Assembly: GCF_046237015.1 (NCBI RefSeq)
Contig: NZ_JBJYIN010000003.1
Span: 124,001 to 188,000 of the forward strand
DNA from: JBJYIN01 sp046237015
GTDB taxonomy: Bacteria > Pseudomonadota > Gammaproteobacteria > Enterobacterales > Enterobacteriaceae
Reading direction: 5' to 3'
DNA length: 64,000 nt
A program made the position numbers and the translations under genes. A model generated the notes under the pieces. That model saw only the letters and a program-made list of their open reading frames with translations. It searched no databases and had not been told where the DNA came from. This document shows, one piece after another, positions 25,676 through 34,390 of this stretch. Position 1 is the stretch's first letter; every line of letters starts with the position of its first letter.

Positions 25676-28081
25676 ATGTTTCTTTTATTACTGCTACAAT
25701 TAATCGCTTTTTCAATCTTTCCGCTCTACTTTATAACGCTCTCTGGTCCATTACGACAAGTCCATTTCTACATTTACATGTCGCTTATATTGCTCATTGG
25801 CGGTTTTATGGGAAATGTCTATTCCATGCCAATTGCAGAAGGTGTTGTTATTTCTGGCGGAAACCTATGTTACAGCGCATTCATGATGACGTCGGTCATG
25901 TTTGTTTGGATAGAAAAAGACGTATTTATCATACGACATTTAGTCAGACTCGTGATAATAGTCGATCTTTTTAATATTGTACTGTCATATTTAACACAGT
26001 CCATTCTACAAACAGATGGAATAATTAATCTGCATACTGTTCCATCCGAAATTTTCATGATATCAGTGCCGCTTATTATGCTTGGCGGCGTGCTTATCAT
26101 TGCAGAACTTATCCTGTTGTTATTTATATTCGAAATGACAAAGAAAACACAGGCCTCGCTATTCACAACAGCGCCTATTTATATTTTGTCTTTTATACTC
26201 GTGCTGTTACTGGATGGAATCGCTTTTTCTTTTATCGCATTTGGTATCAGCGATGAAACTATCGCTATCGCGTTGGGCGGACTTGCCGGGAAAGCATTAA
26301 TGGCCATCGCGTTCAGTATACCTCTGGCTTTGTTCATTCTTTGGAAACGGCAGGCATTTACCGATTATCTCCGAAGCGACACCGTTCGCTGGCATTTTCT
26401 TGCCTCTAGTAGCGCTGATTTAATCAAAGAAATGGCGAGAAAAGATTTGGATGTACGAAGAGGAGATATTGTATTCAAAAACGCGACAGACGGTTTGGCG
26501 ATAGTGGATCAAAGCGGTGCAATATTGAAGGCAAACACCGCCTTCAAAAAAATGCTGGGTGAGGAAAATTCAGAGGTGGAAAGTTTGAATATCGACAACA
26601 CCTTCTGGATTAACAATATTCCCCTAAAGCTATCTTCAAATCCAACTGAGAAATGGCGTCGGGAAGTTCAATTTGGCAATGGAATAAAGCGGTTTGGTAT
26701 TCTTTCTGTCACCTCAGCAGGAGAGGATTTATACGGCAGTCAAAGTTTTGTATATTCATTGACCGATATCACTGAACAAAAAGACGCTCAAAATCAATTA
26801 GAATACCTCGCATCACATGACCAACTCACTGAGCTGCCTAACCGTCGCGTTTTGGACCGCGCACTCAACTTGGCTCGCAATCGTCCTCATGTATTGGTCA
26901 TGCTGGATATAGACCATTTCAAGGACATTAACGATAGCTATGGACATACTGTCGGCGATCGTGTCCTTCAAGTTGTCGCGGAGCGGCTAGACGGTGTCCG
27001 CAAACAACATCTTGGTGAAGAGGACGTATTATGCCGGATTGGAGGAGATGAATTTGCTTTCCTCATTCAAACAAGTGACAAAAACGTTATCACTCAGGCC
27101 GTAAATCGCATTCAACGCACTTTCAAAGAGACGGTGAAAATTAATAACGGCATAGAAGTATTTTCAACGGCAACACTGGGAATTAGCTATCAGGCAAATA
27201 TGGAGGCTGGTGATGCCTTACTTCAGGCTGATGCAGCCTTGTATGAAGCGAAACGAAATAAACGGGGATCGGTAGGCATCTATGAAGACAGATTAACCAC
27301 CGAAAGCCAAAAACAAATGAAACTTGGCTTCAAACTAAAAAATGCGCTTATCAATAAAGATATCGTTGTACATTACCAGCCCCAGTTTGATGCCATTAGC
27401 CATGAAGTACGAGGTATTGAGGCACTTGCACGCTGGACAGACTCTGAAATGGGCATTGTCGCACCAAGCGACTTTATTCCCGTCGCAGAGAGAACAGGCT
27501 TAGTTGATATTCTCGGTGAATATGTATTGGAAACCGTTTGCCGTGATGGACAGCGTTGGTTACAAAATGGATTGAAACCTATCATAATCTCGGTAAATGT
27601 CTCTGCGAGTCAACTGAGGTTTGGTAGCTTCAAATCCGTGTTAACGAAAACGCTGCAACGAACCGGTTTTCCCGCAAGCAAGCTTGAAATAGAGGTAACA
27701 GAATCCTCCTATATTGAACGTGAAAGTGAAGTTACACCGCTTTTGCAAGCCATCAAGGAGATGGGCGTCAGTATCGCCGTTGATGATTTTGGTACAGGTT
27801 ACTCATCTCTTTCTTACCTGCGGGAAATGCCGTGGAGTGTAATCAAGATTGATCGCAGCTTTATCATTGATATTCCAACAGATGTAAAACAGTGCAACCT
27901 TACGTCTGCCATTATAAAACTGGCAAAAGTGATGTCCTTTAAAGTCGTGGCTGAAGGCGTGGAGAATCAAGAACAATTGGATTTCTTAACGAAAGAAGGA
28001 TGTGATCTTATTCAAGGTTATTATTTTTCTCCCCCTCTTTCACCAAAAGAGACAGAAATACTGCTTTCTGATTCTGTCTGA
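25676..28081 (+). CDS. Membrane PAS-GGDEF-EAL cyclic-di-GMP protein
   Basis: An 801-residue inner membrane protein. The first about 240 residues hold seven hydrophobic segments, and a PAS-like domain (GLAIVDQSGAILKANTAFKK) follows. The GGDEF domain has LASHDQLTELPNRR and an intact RIGGDEFAF. The EAL domain has intact EALARW, the metal-binding E in EIEVTESSYIE and DDFGTGYSSLSYL, plus AEGVENQEQLDFL. Phosphodiesterase activity is therefore likely. The GGDEF lacks the inhibitory RxxD (GEED occurs in its place), so it may be a GTP-sensing regulatory domain or an uninhibited cyclase. The start at 25676 follows AAGGAG; the frame upstream lacks a site. It lies some kilobases from the flagellar genes, so motility control is plausible. 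Confidence 0.88.
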   Translation: MFLLLLLQLIAFSIFPLYFITLSGPLRQVHFYIYMSLILLIGGFMGNVYSMPIAEGVVISGGNLCYSAFMMTSVMFVWIEKDVFIIRHLVRLVIIVDLFNIVLSYLTQSILQTDGIINLHTVPSEIFMISVPLIMLGGVLIIAELILLLFIFEMTKKTQASLFTTAPIYILSFILVLLLDGIAFSFIAFGISDETIAIALGGLAGKALMAIAFSIPLALFILWKRQAFTDYLRSDTVRWHFLASSSADLIKEMARKDLDVRRGDIVFKNATDGLAIVDQSGAILKANTAFKKMLGEENSEVESLNIDNTFWINNIPLKLSSNPTEKWRREVQFGNGIKRFGILSVTSAGEDLYGSQSFVYSLTDITEQKDAQNQLEYLASHDQLTELPNRRVLDRALNLARNRPHVLVMLDIDHFKDINDSYGHTVGDRVLQVVAERLDGVRKQHLGEEDVLCRIGGDEFAFLIQTSDKNVITQAVNRIQRTFKETVKINNGIEVFSTATLGISYQANMEAGDALLQADAALYEAKRNKRGSVGIYEDRLTTESQKQMKLGFKLKNALINKDIVVHYQPQFDAISHEVRGIEALARWTDSEMGIVAPSDFIPVAERTGLVDILGEYVLETVCRDGQRWLQNGLKPIIISVNVSASQLRFGSFKSVLTKTLQRTGFPASKLEIEVTESSYIERESEVTPLLQAIKEMGVSIAVDDFGTGYSSLSYLREMPWSVIKIDRSFIIDIPTDVKQCNLTSAIIKLAKVMSFKVVAEGVENQEQLDFLTKEGCDLIQGYYFSPPLSPKETEILLSDSV

Positions 28082-28252
28082 CATCGTCATGCTGATGCCA
28101 AAACCGTGCTCTCTCGAAAAAATAGTTGAGTCATAACACGTCGTAAGAAAAAAATATCAGAACTGTTACTACTGTAGTAAGAAAACGCCCTCAACTCAGA
28201 TCAAGGGCGTTTGCTATACTCTCTTTCTCCAACGATGGAGGAAATAAGTGAT

Positions 28253-28379
28253 TATACCCGTCATACTTCAAGTTGCTTGTGCGTTGGCTACGCTCACTCA
28301 CCCGAATCACTTACCTGAGTAAGCTCATCGGGATTCCTTCGCTTGCCGCCTTCATACAACTCGAATTATTTAGTGTATA
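28253..28379. repeat. Full-length ERIC element (127 bp)
   Basis: It begins TATACCCGTCATACTTCAAG and ends CAACTCGAATTATTTAGTGT-ATA. It has inverted termini and an interior with GCGTTGGCTACGCTCACTCA and the central ACTTACCTGAGTAAGCT fold. Its 127-bp length is the reported full size of the enterobacterial ERIC/IRU repeat. It lies between the GGDEF-EAL gene and phoH. Confidence 0.92.
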
Positions 28380-28398
28380 GAATGTGTTGTTAATACAG

Positions 28399-29187
28399 TT
28401 AATCATACGCATTGAGCGTCCGTTGACAGAGTTCAGATCGGACACAATCTTGTTTACCAAAAGCGACTACACCAATGAGATCATCTTCAGCAAATCGCTC
28501 CAACGCGTCGCGTAAACCGGATTTAACACCGGCTGGTAAATCGCACTGAGTGACATCACCATTAACGATTACCGTGACATTTTCACCCAAACGCGTCAGG
28601 AACATTTTCATCTGGTTCACTGTCACGTTTTGTGCCTCATCCAGTATAACCACTGCATTTTCAAACGTTCGCCCACGCATATAGGCGAACGGTGCAATTT
28701 CTACTTTTGCGATTTCTGGTCGTAAACAATACTGCATAAACGATGCCCCAAGCCTTCGCAACAATACGTCATACACAGGTCGGAAATAAGGGGCAAATTT
28801 CTCAGCAATATCTCCCGGTAAAAAACCGAGATCCTCATCAGCCTGTAATACCGGCCTCGTCACAATAATACGCTCAACCTCTTTATGAATAAGTGCCTCG
28901 GCCGCCTTGGCCGCGCTCAGAAACGTTTTGCCACATCCAGCTTCTCCTGAGGCAAAAATTAACTGTTTATTTTCTATTGCAGACAAGTAATGCTCTTGGG
29001 CTACCGTTCGGGCTTCAATAACAGATGTATCGCGATTCTCTCGCGCCATACCTATTGATTCAATCCCACCCATATGAACCAGAGAAGTGACCGATTCTTC
29101 CTCACGTTGACGATGACTACGCGATTCACGACGTATAACGCGTTTCGCTTCACGACGTGCTTTGATCACTGCTTTTTGTCTTCCCAT
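28399..29187 (-). CDS. phoH: PhoH-family ATPase
   Basis: A 262-residue cytoplasmic ATP-binding protein. A basic N terminus MGRQKAVIKARREAKRVIRR precedes Walker A (ASGEAGCGKTFLSAAKAA, residues about 79-96) and Walker B (VVILDEAQNVT, about 180). The family block VTRPVLQADEDLGFLPGDIA lies between them. It is almost identical in plan to E. coli PhoH, a phosphate-starvation-inducible protein of uncertain function, perhaps RNA-related. It stands downstream of fliZ on the same strand with a 580-bp gap. I did not find a convincing Pho box before its start. Confidence 0.93.
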   Translation of the reverse strand: MGRQKAVIKARREAKRVIRRESRSHRQREEESVTSLVHMGGIESIGMARENRDTSVIEARTVAQEHYLSAIENKQLIFASGEAGCGKTFLSAAKAAEALIHKEVERIIVTRPVLQADEDLGFLPGDIAEKFAPYFRPVYDVLLRRLGASFMQYCLRPEIAKVEIAPFAYMRGRTFENAVVILDEAQNVTVNQMKMFLTRLGENVTVIVNGDVTQCDLPAGVKSGLRDALERFAEDDLIGVVAFGKQDCVRSELCQRTLNAYD

Positions 29188-29765
29188 AGTGGCACCTTAC
29201 AGTTTGTTTCACTTACCGCGTTGCCTAACAACGCGTGACGTTTCACTCACAGACGAGGTTGGCTTCCTTATTAAGCCGATAAAGAGCCATACAGTTACAA
29301 CCAAAAAATTCAGCCCCTCGATTCTTCTCACGAAAAGAAAGTGACCAGAAGCTCTGCATCAACAAAAAGCATTTGGATAGAAAAGAGAGGGTAATAAGAA
29401 GAGAAAATAACCAGAGATACCGTACAGAAAATAAATGGGAAAGAGGCTCCTCGCATTGGCGAGTCAAAAGACCAGAATGTGGGTTTCGACTATTCAGTCC
29501 AAAAGTGGACATTACCATTCGCGTTCCTCACTGTGACAACAACTATTCCGATGAATAATAATTGACCGTATTAAGAACTCCTGTTCATCATCTATTCCAA
29601 AATTAGAGCCAAATGATTTCAGTAGTATGACAGTGCAATAATTCGCCCCTATTTTGCAAGCTTTTTTTACACTGTCATAACATTTCCATATCGTCAAAAC
29701 ATGGCTATGTCGCCATCAGTCTTTATCAACAAAGCTATCCGACCTCGAAAAATGTTGAGATTCCG
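29188..29765. other. phoH-fliZ gap
   Basis: 578 bp with no credible gene. It is AT-rich, with the phoH promoter presumably near 29190-29300. In E. coli fliY follows fliZ; here no trace of fliY was seen. CTGTCATAACATTTCCAT at 29670-29687 contains one Pho-box-like half-site in the wrong orientation for phoH. Confidence 0.4.
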
Positions 29766-30275
29766 TCAGTAATGCTTTTGCCAAATCAAATACTGATCGT
29801 ATTTTCTCAACGCACTTCGATAGATATTTTGTTCAAGATCGGGGAAATGATCACAAATTCGCTGCTGTATATTTTCTTTGGCAAAGGTTTCCATTGGGTA
29901 ATTTTTCGCCACCAGCAATTCGTCCAACCGACGTAGACGAATGACGTATTCACGCATGGTGCTGTGTTTGACTTCCGTTTGATCAATCAAATACTGGGTA
30001 AAAGACTGAATATCGAAATAATTAGCATGGGTATTGCATAATATCTCGCTACAAAAACGGCACAGAGGAACCAATTCCTGTTGCAAGTCTGACCATGCTT
30101 CATCATCAATTAACCGATCGATGGTACCAATCGATTTTTTATTCACAAGTTGAGCACGGAATACCAATGAGACGCGGTCAAGTTCTTTATTGCAATGTGA
30201 GCAGTGTGTCTGTTTGTGTTTGAAATCTTTCAGATAACGGCTGAAGAGCTGTTTCTTCCGAATTGATTGCGGCAT
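29766..30275 (-). CDS. fliZ: Flagellar regulator FliZ
   Basis: A 169-residue protein resembling FliZ of E. coli and Salmonella: LFSRYLKDFKHKQTHCSHCN with a CxxC pair near residue 25, a second CRFC pair, and a core-binding-like helical region STMREYVIRLRRLDELL. FliZ is an abundant DNA-binding protein that antagonises sigma-S promoters and, in Salmonella, supports FlhDC activity. It is downstream of fliA in the same direction. The start at 30275 (MPQSIRKK) is preferred; an upstream in-frame ATG lies inside a repeat. The ERIC-like repeat occupies most of the gap to fliA. Confidence 0.92.
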   Translation of the reverse strand: MPQSIRKKQLFSRYLKDFKHKQTHCSHCNKELDRVSLVFRAQLVNKKSIGTIDRLIDDEAWSDLQQELVPLCRFCSEILCNTHANYFDIQSFTQYLIDQTEVKHSTMREYVIRLRRLDELLVAKNYPMETFAKENIQQRICDHFPDLEQNIYRSALRKYDQYLIWQKHY

Positions 30276-30295
30276 GAATCCATTCCATAACAATA

Positions 30296-30461
30296 TATAC
30301 CCGTCATCTTTCAAGTTGTAGGTGCATTAACGGTCCTTCGGTCGGACAAACACATTCCCAACGAATTTGTCCCTTGATTGCTCGACCACGAGGCACATAA
30401 ATGTGCTTCGTTGTTCAAAGCGATAACGTTTTGCTCTGTAACTCGAAATCTATTGGGTATA
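30296..30461. repeat. 166-bp ERIC-related inverted-repeat unit between fliA and fliZ
   Basis: TATACCC...TTTCAAGTT at the left end and AACTCGAAATCTATTGGGTATA-type sequence at the right end are inverted repeats of about 23 bp with the ERIC terminal pattern. The interior differs from the 127-bp copy and includes its own fold (GGTCCTTCGGTCGGAC). If fliA and fliZ are co-transcribed, this forms a large RNA stem. Confidence 0.75.
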
Positions 30462-30491
30462 CGGTGATAACAATATTCCTACGCAGCTAAA

Positions 30492-31214
30492 TTAAACATC
30501 ATTCATTAATTTTACGCGCAGACGCTTTATCGCCTGGCTATGCAACTGGCTTACCCGTGACTCGCCTACTTCCAGAACAGCACCAATTTCTTTTAGGTTC
30601 AACTCTTCCTGATAGTAAAGCGTCAACACCAACTTCTCACGCTCGGGCAGGTTTTCTATCGCTTCCATCACCCGATGACGCAAGTTACCTTCCATTAACT
30701 GATGTAACGGATTGGCATCTTCGTTCCCTTCCAACAAGGCTTCTGCGCTATCGCCATGTTCTTCACGCCATTCATCGTAAGAAAAAAGTTGACTGTTATT
30801 TGTGTCCAACAAAATCTGACGATAGTCTTCCAGCGTGATATTCAAGACCTGCGCAACTTCCTGCTCGGTCGGTGCTCTGCCAAGTTGTTGTTCAGCCTGC
30901 TGCATTGCTTGTGCCACTTCCCGCGCATTACGCCGCACACTCCGGGGTGCCCAATCACGGCTGCGTAATTCATCCAACATTGAGCCACGAATTCGCTGTA
31001 CTGCATAAGTTGTAAATGCCGTACCTTGTAACGAATCATAGCGCTCAACGGCGCTGAGCAAACCGATACCTCCAGCCTGAAGTAAATCATCTAGCTCAAC
31101 GCTTGCAGGGAGACGAACCTGTAAACGTAACGCTTCATGGCGCACTAACGGAACATAGCGCTTCCACAGGGAATTCTTATCCATGGTGCCTTCGGCGGTA
31201 TACAGTTCGCTCAC
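30492..31214 (-). CDS. fliA: Flagellar sigma factor 28
   Basis: A 240-residue sigma-28 that directs RNA polymerase to late flagellar promoters. Region 2 is LLQAGGIGLLSAVERYDSLQ, with AFTTYAVQRIRGSMLDELRS for the -10. Region 3 includes EQEVAQVLNITLEDYRQIL, and region 4 contains LPEREKLVLTLYYQEELNLK and ESRVSQLHSQAIKRLRVKL for the -35. Length matches E. coli (239). FlgM, also in this window, is its anti-sigma. Its late targets with readable sites are fliC, fliD, flgK and flgM. The start at 31214 is family-consistent. Confidence 0.97.
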   Translation of the reverse strand: MSELYTAEGTMDKNSLWKRYVPLVRHEALRLQVRLPASVELDDLLQAGGIGLLSAVERYDSLQGTAFTTYAVQRIRGSMLDELRSRDWAPRSVRRNAREVAQAMQQAEQQLGRAPTEQEVAQVLNITLEDYRQILLDTNNSQLFSYDEWREEHGDSAEALLEGNEDANPLHQLMEGNLRHRVMEAIENLPEREKLVLTLYYQEELNLKEIGAVLEVGESRVSQLHSQAIKRLRVKLMNDV

Positions 31215-31421
31215 AGTGACAAATACCTACGATGATAATGTTATCGACACTATTATGCTTTTGCGTAGAGTTACCAATTGCATGAATAGGGACGTAAAAG
31301 AGGGGCTATTTGGGATACGGGTGTTGTACCGGTTCAAAGAGCGCCCTCCTTCCTACACGGGTTATAACAACGATCCCAGTGGAATAACGCCGTACAAAAA
31401 ATACGATGTATTCACCCAAAA

Positions 31422-32338
31422 TTATGTGTTATCCGTTATGGTTTGCATCTCTTCATCAGATAACCCTGTCATTTTCTGTACCTGTTGCGGTGCCATCCCG
31501 GCTTGCAACATTTGGCAAGCAATGCGTAGTGCGCTGGTTTTCTCACCTTGTTCTAGCCCTGCCGCCAGCCATTTATCTTTTCCCTGTTGGAAACCTTTTT
31601 CAAACCCTGCACGCTCTAACTGTTTAGCGATTGTCTCCATCTCATCCTCCCTTTCGTCAGATAACGCTTCAGCGACGGCATCAAAAAACAGTTGGTAGTT
31701 CGATGTTCGCCCCACCTTTGCAATATAAAATATCAATGCACGTTGCTGCGTCAAGGGTAGTTTTCCGCGCTCGATCAAGATCCCGATATCCCGTGCCAAT
31801 TCCAGCATATCGCGTGTACGAATATGTTTTTGCACCAACTCTAACAACGCCGCCCGCCCGTGCATTTTGATCTCCTCATCGGGGATCATTGTCAGATCAA
31901 CCAAGGGAAATGCAGTGGTATAGATCTGCTGTGCCAGTTGCGGGGCAGCCAGTTCAGACTGTACGGATATGGAGAGCGTTTACCATGATAAAATAATAGC
32001 GGCACCACCAAAGGCAGCGTTTTATGCCCCTGAGATAAGTGCTGTTGCATCGCGGCCAAACTGTAACGCAAAAGCCGAAAGGCCATCAGCTTATCGGGTT
32101 TACTCTGGTGCTCAATCACACAATAAATATAGCCTTTTCCCTGGGTGGTACGTAGCGAATAGAGCATATCTGAAATCCGTGAACGCAGTTTCTCGTCAAC
32201 GAACGAGGTGGGTTCTAACGCTAACGTGCTGAAATCACAATGTTGCCGAATACCGACTGGCAGATGGATAGACAGAAAACCATGCGCTGTGGCGATATCG
32301 CCAAAAAAATGTTTAAAGAATGCATCATGAGTTTGCAT
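31422..32338 (-). pseudogene. Frameshifted Rpn-family recombination-promoting nuclease
   Basis: Two overlapping frames make up one Rpn (PD-(D/E)xK, transposase_31-like) protein of about 300 residues. The first (32338 to about 31950) begins MQTHDAFFKHFFGDIATAHG and reads through YIYCVIEHQSKPD to VVPLLFYHGKRSPYPYSLNW. The other continues with APQLAQQIYTTAFPLVDLT and ends in DEEMQTITDNT. The break is at about 31943-31955, where a few codons and a non-multiple of three bases appear lost. Rpn nucleases promote RecA-independent DNA movement. This copy is probably inactive. An IS3 element lies 58 bases upstream of its start. Confidence 0.82.
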
Positions 32339-32404
32339 GGCACCGCGTCCCTGTGGTGATAATTGCCCATTACTTTAGCAACTCAGCAGTATCGGGTGTA
32401 GTGG

Positions 32405-33244
32405 TCAACTAAAATAGGCCACCGTGTTAGAGTTATTCCAGTATCTGTTTTCTGATTCGTTTGGTGGCAACCCACCGTTATACTTGTGTGGTCTGAGCAC
32501 GCTGTAATATCCAACGATATAGTCCGTTATTGCGTGGGCTGCATCGCTGAAGCTTACGTAACCCGTCACTGGCGCCCATTCGTTCTTCAGACTCCGGAAG
32601 AAGCGTTCCATTGGACTATTATCCCAGCAGTTTCCACGCCGGCTCATACTCTGCCTGATCCGGTATCGCCACAGTAACTGCCGGAACTGTCTGCTTGTAT
32701 AATGACTCCCCTGATCGCTGTGGAACATTACTCTGACGGGCTTGCCGCGCGTTTCCCACGCCATTTCCAGCGCTTTCATGGTGAGTCTGCTGTCCGGTGA
32801 GAACGACATTGCCCAGCCCACTGGCTTCCTTGCAAACAGATCGAGAACAACGGCGAGGTACGCCCAGCGCTTACCTGTCCAGATATAGGTCACATCACCG
32901 CACCACACCTGGTTTGGTTCGGTTACGGCGAACTGTCGCTCAAGATGATTCGGGATAGCAACGTGCTCATGACCGCCACGCTTGTACCGGTGAGTCGGCT
33001 GCTGGCAACTGACCAACCCCAGCTCCTTCATGAGTCTGCCAGCGAGCCAGCGCCCCATTTTGTAGCCTCTCTGGGTTGCCATTGTGGCGATGCTTCTTGC
33101 TCCGGCCGAACCATGGCTGATGCCATGTAGCTCAAGTACCTGACTGCGTAATACAGCCCGTCTGCCGTCTGGTTTATCAGGACGGTTTTTCCAGTATTTG
33201 TAGCTACTGCGATGAACCCCGAACACGTGGCAGAGAGTGATCAC
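32405..33244 (-). CDS. IS3-family transposase OrfB
   Basis: A 279-residue rve-type integrase subunit from the first ATG; the same frame extends a little upstream. An HTH_21 region (ELHGISHGSAGARSIATMAT) precedes the DDE catalytic core: WCGDVTYIWTGKRWAYLAVV with the first D, FHSDQGSHYTS with the second D, and NCWDNSPMERFFRSLKNEW with the E. It ends in a conserved NGGLPPNESENRYW region. It is normally made as an OrfAB fusion by -1 frameshifting. See orfA for a problem in this copy. Confidence 0.93.
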   Translation of the reverse strand: MITLCHVFGVHRSSYKYWKNRPDKPDGRRAVLRSQVLELHGISHGSAGARSIATMATQRGYKMGRWLAGRLMKELGLVSCQQPTHRYKRGGHEHVAIPNHLERQFAVTEPNQVWCGDVTYIWTGKRWAYLAVVLDLFARKPVGWAMSFSPDSRLTMKALEMAWETRGKPVRVMFHSDQGSHYTSRQFRQLLWRYRIRQSMSRRGNCWDNSPMERFFRSLKNEWAPVTGYVSFSDAAHAITDYIVGYYSVLRPHKYNGGLPPNESENRYWNNSNTVAYFS

Positions 33245-33299
33245 AGGATAACGCGACCTGAGTTTCCCGATTATCGAGAACTGTTCAGAGAGTCCGACA

Positions 33300-33569
33300 T
33301 CAAGAGCGCGGTAGCTTTTTTAATATTTCGTTTTCCATTTCAATGCGTTGTAGCTTTTTCTTTAGCGCACGTATTTCGATTTGTTCCGGAGTTATGGGGG
33401 AGGCTTTTGGTGTTTTACCCTGGCGCTCATCACGCAGTTGTTTGACCCATTTCGTCATCGTGGAAAGACCAACATCCATAGCCTTAGCAGCGTCAGAGAC
33501 GGTGTAATTTTGGTCGACAACTAACTGAGCTGATTCGCGTTTGAATTCAGGACTAAAATTTCTTCTTTT
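33300..33569 (-). CDS. IS3-family OrfA
   Basis: An 89-residue helix-turn-helix protein (MKRRNFSPEFKRESAQLVVD, then DAAKAMDVGLSTMTKWVKQL) with a leucine-zipper-like tail (IRALKKKLQRIEMENEILKK). The start at 33569 fits homologues; an upstream ATG at 33608 lies within the terminal region. The frame ends just after the slippery motif A-AAA-AAG at about 33317-33323. The -1 frame from there meets TAA after about 16 codons, before it joins the orfB frame, so another one-base change may have occurred. Confidence 0.88.
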   Translation of the reverse strand, partial: KRRNFSPEFKRESAQLVVDQNYTVSDAAKAMDVGLSTMTKWVKQLRDERQGKTPKASPITPEQIEIRALKKKLQRIEMENEILKKLPRS

Positions 33570-33804
33570 CATTGATGCACCTGTGTTGTTCTGAGGTGAG
33601 CATATCACCTCTGTTCAGCTGGCCAAATTTAGTGTGCCACTACAGGGGAAGCAGTGCGATAAAAGGTGTGAATGCGGCTCGCAATTACCATCAGTCTGAT
33701 CCAGTTTTTTCAAAATTTGTCTTTTATCATTTTTTTTAAAGTCATACGTTATAAAATTCAGAAACTACAAATATTACTGAAAAATCTCATAAAGGTAACA
33801 ATCT

Positions 33805-34347
33805 ATGATTGACAGGGATTTTCACCATCTGAATGGATTATTAAGCGATTTTTTCTCTCAAAAAAACATCCAACAAAAGCTTCACATCATTCATGAACAT
33901 GAAATAACCGGATGGGAAATTTGGCTACAAATTGAATTTACCAATATGTTGATAAATACTGAACATGTATTCTATCGAGAGCAGGCATTGGAGTTCGATT
34001 ATCGACAAAACAAAGAGAAGTATTACTTCCGCCCCGATTTTCTATTACTTAAAAAAGGATGGACACAAGAAAAATATATGGCTGTTGAATTTAAGCAGAA
34101 TCCTAATCCAACAACCTGTGTTAGAAATATGGCCGGCGATCTGAAAAAAGTGGGGCAAATCCGAAAATCGGAACTGGATCTTCGCAGTGTCTGGGCTGTC
34201 GGTATCACAGAAGTAATAGACAACGATCGCCTCTGTTCACTGGCTGAAGATTATCTTGATGACAAATACTATCAGACCAAAAGATTCAACAGGCATATCC
34301 AGTCTTACCCGATAGGAAATACACCTTATTGTTATATAATTATGTAA
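33805..34347 (+). CDS. Uncharacterised protein with PD-(D/E)xK spacing
   Basis: A 180-residue protein I do not recognise as a named family. Residues 76-98 carry R-P-D(78)-F...V-E(95)-F-K(97)-Q, the D-X16-E-x-K spacing of PD-(D/E)xK nucleases, between hydrophobic strands (FLLL and YMAVEF). An upstream helix has W-x-x-W-L-Q-I-E(44), where family members often keep a glutamate. A later strand (SVWAVGI) supports an alpha/beta core. There is no signal peptide or membrane segment. AAAGG lies about nine bases before ATG. It is convergent with fliB and separated from it by a strong hairpin. It may be a lone nuclease or effector from transfer. AT-rich relative to the flagellar genes. Confidence 0.72.
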   Translation: MIDRDFHHLNGLLSDFFSQKNIQQKLHIIHEHEITGWEIWLQIEFTNMLINTEHVFYREQALEFDYRQNKEKYYFRPDFLLLKKGWTQEKYMAVEFKQNPNPTTCVRNMAGDLKKVGQIRKSELDLRSVWAVGITEVIDNDRLCSLAEDYLDDKYYQTKRFNRHIQSYPIGNTPYCYIIM

Positions 34348-34351
34348 AATA

Positions 34352-34385
34352 ATGTATGGCACTGCTTTATTTCAGTGCCATACAT
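34352..34385. terminator. Strong bidirectional hairpin between the unknown gene and fliB
   Basis: ATGTATGGCACTG and CAGTGCCATACAT form a perfect 13-bp stem with an 8-base loop, located in the 43-bp gap between two convergent genes. T-runs are short on both sides, but position argues for termination. Confidence 0.7.
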
Positions 34386-34390
34386 CATAT

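Larger units (their letters stand above)
32397..33644 (-). mobile_element. IS3-family insertion sequence, 1248 bp
   Basis: Terminal inverted repeats are visible: TGTAGTGGTCAACTAAAATA at the left end pairs with the complement of the right end, TGTAGTGGCACACTAAATTT, followed on both sides by GGCCA. GGG flanks both ends (32394-32396 and 33645-33647), the 3-bp target duplication expected of IS3. It encodes orfA and orfB on the minus strand. The intact ends and duplication suggest a recent insertion. Confidence 0.93.

Noticed and set aside
29670..29687. Pho-box-like CTGTCATAACATTTCCAT
   Set aside because: Only one good half-site, on the strand opposite to phoH and almost 500 bases from its start.
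31241..31248. GTCGATAA on the minus strand upstream of fliA as a sigma-28 promoter
   Set aside because: The -10 is one base off and the segment 11 bases upstream does not resemble TAAAGTTT. FliA autoregulation is known elsewhere but is not supported here.
31422..32338. Programmed frameshift in the Rpn-family gene
   Set aside because: No slippery heptamer is present at the junction and several codons appear missing, so a disabling deletion is more likely.
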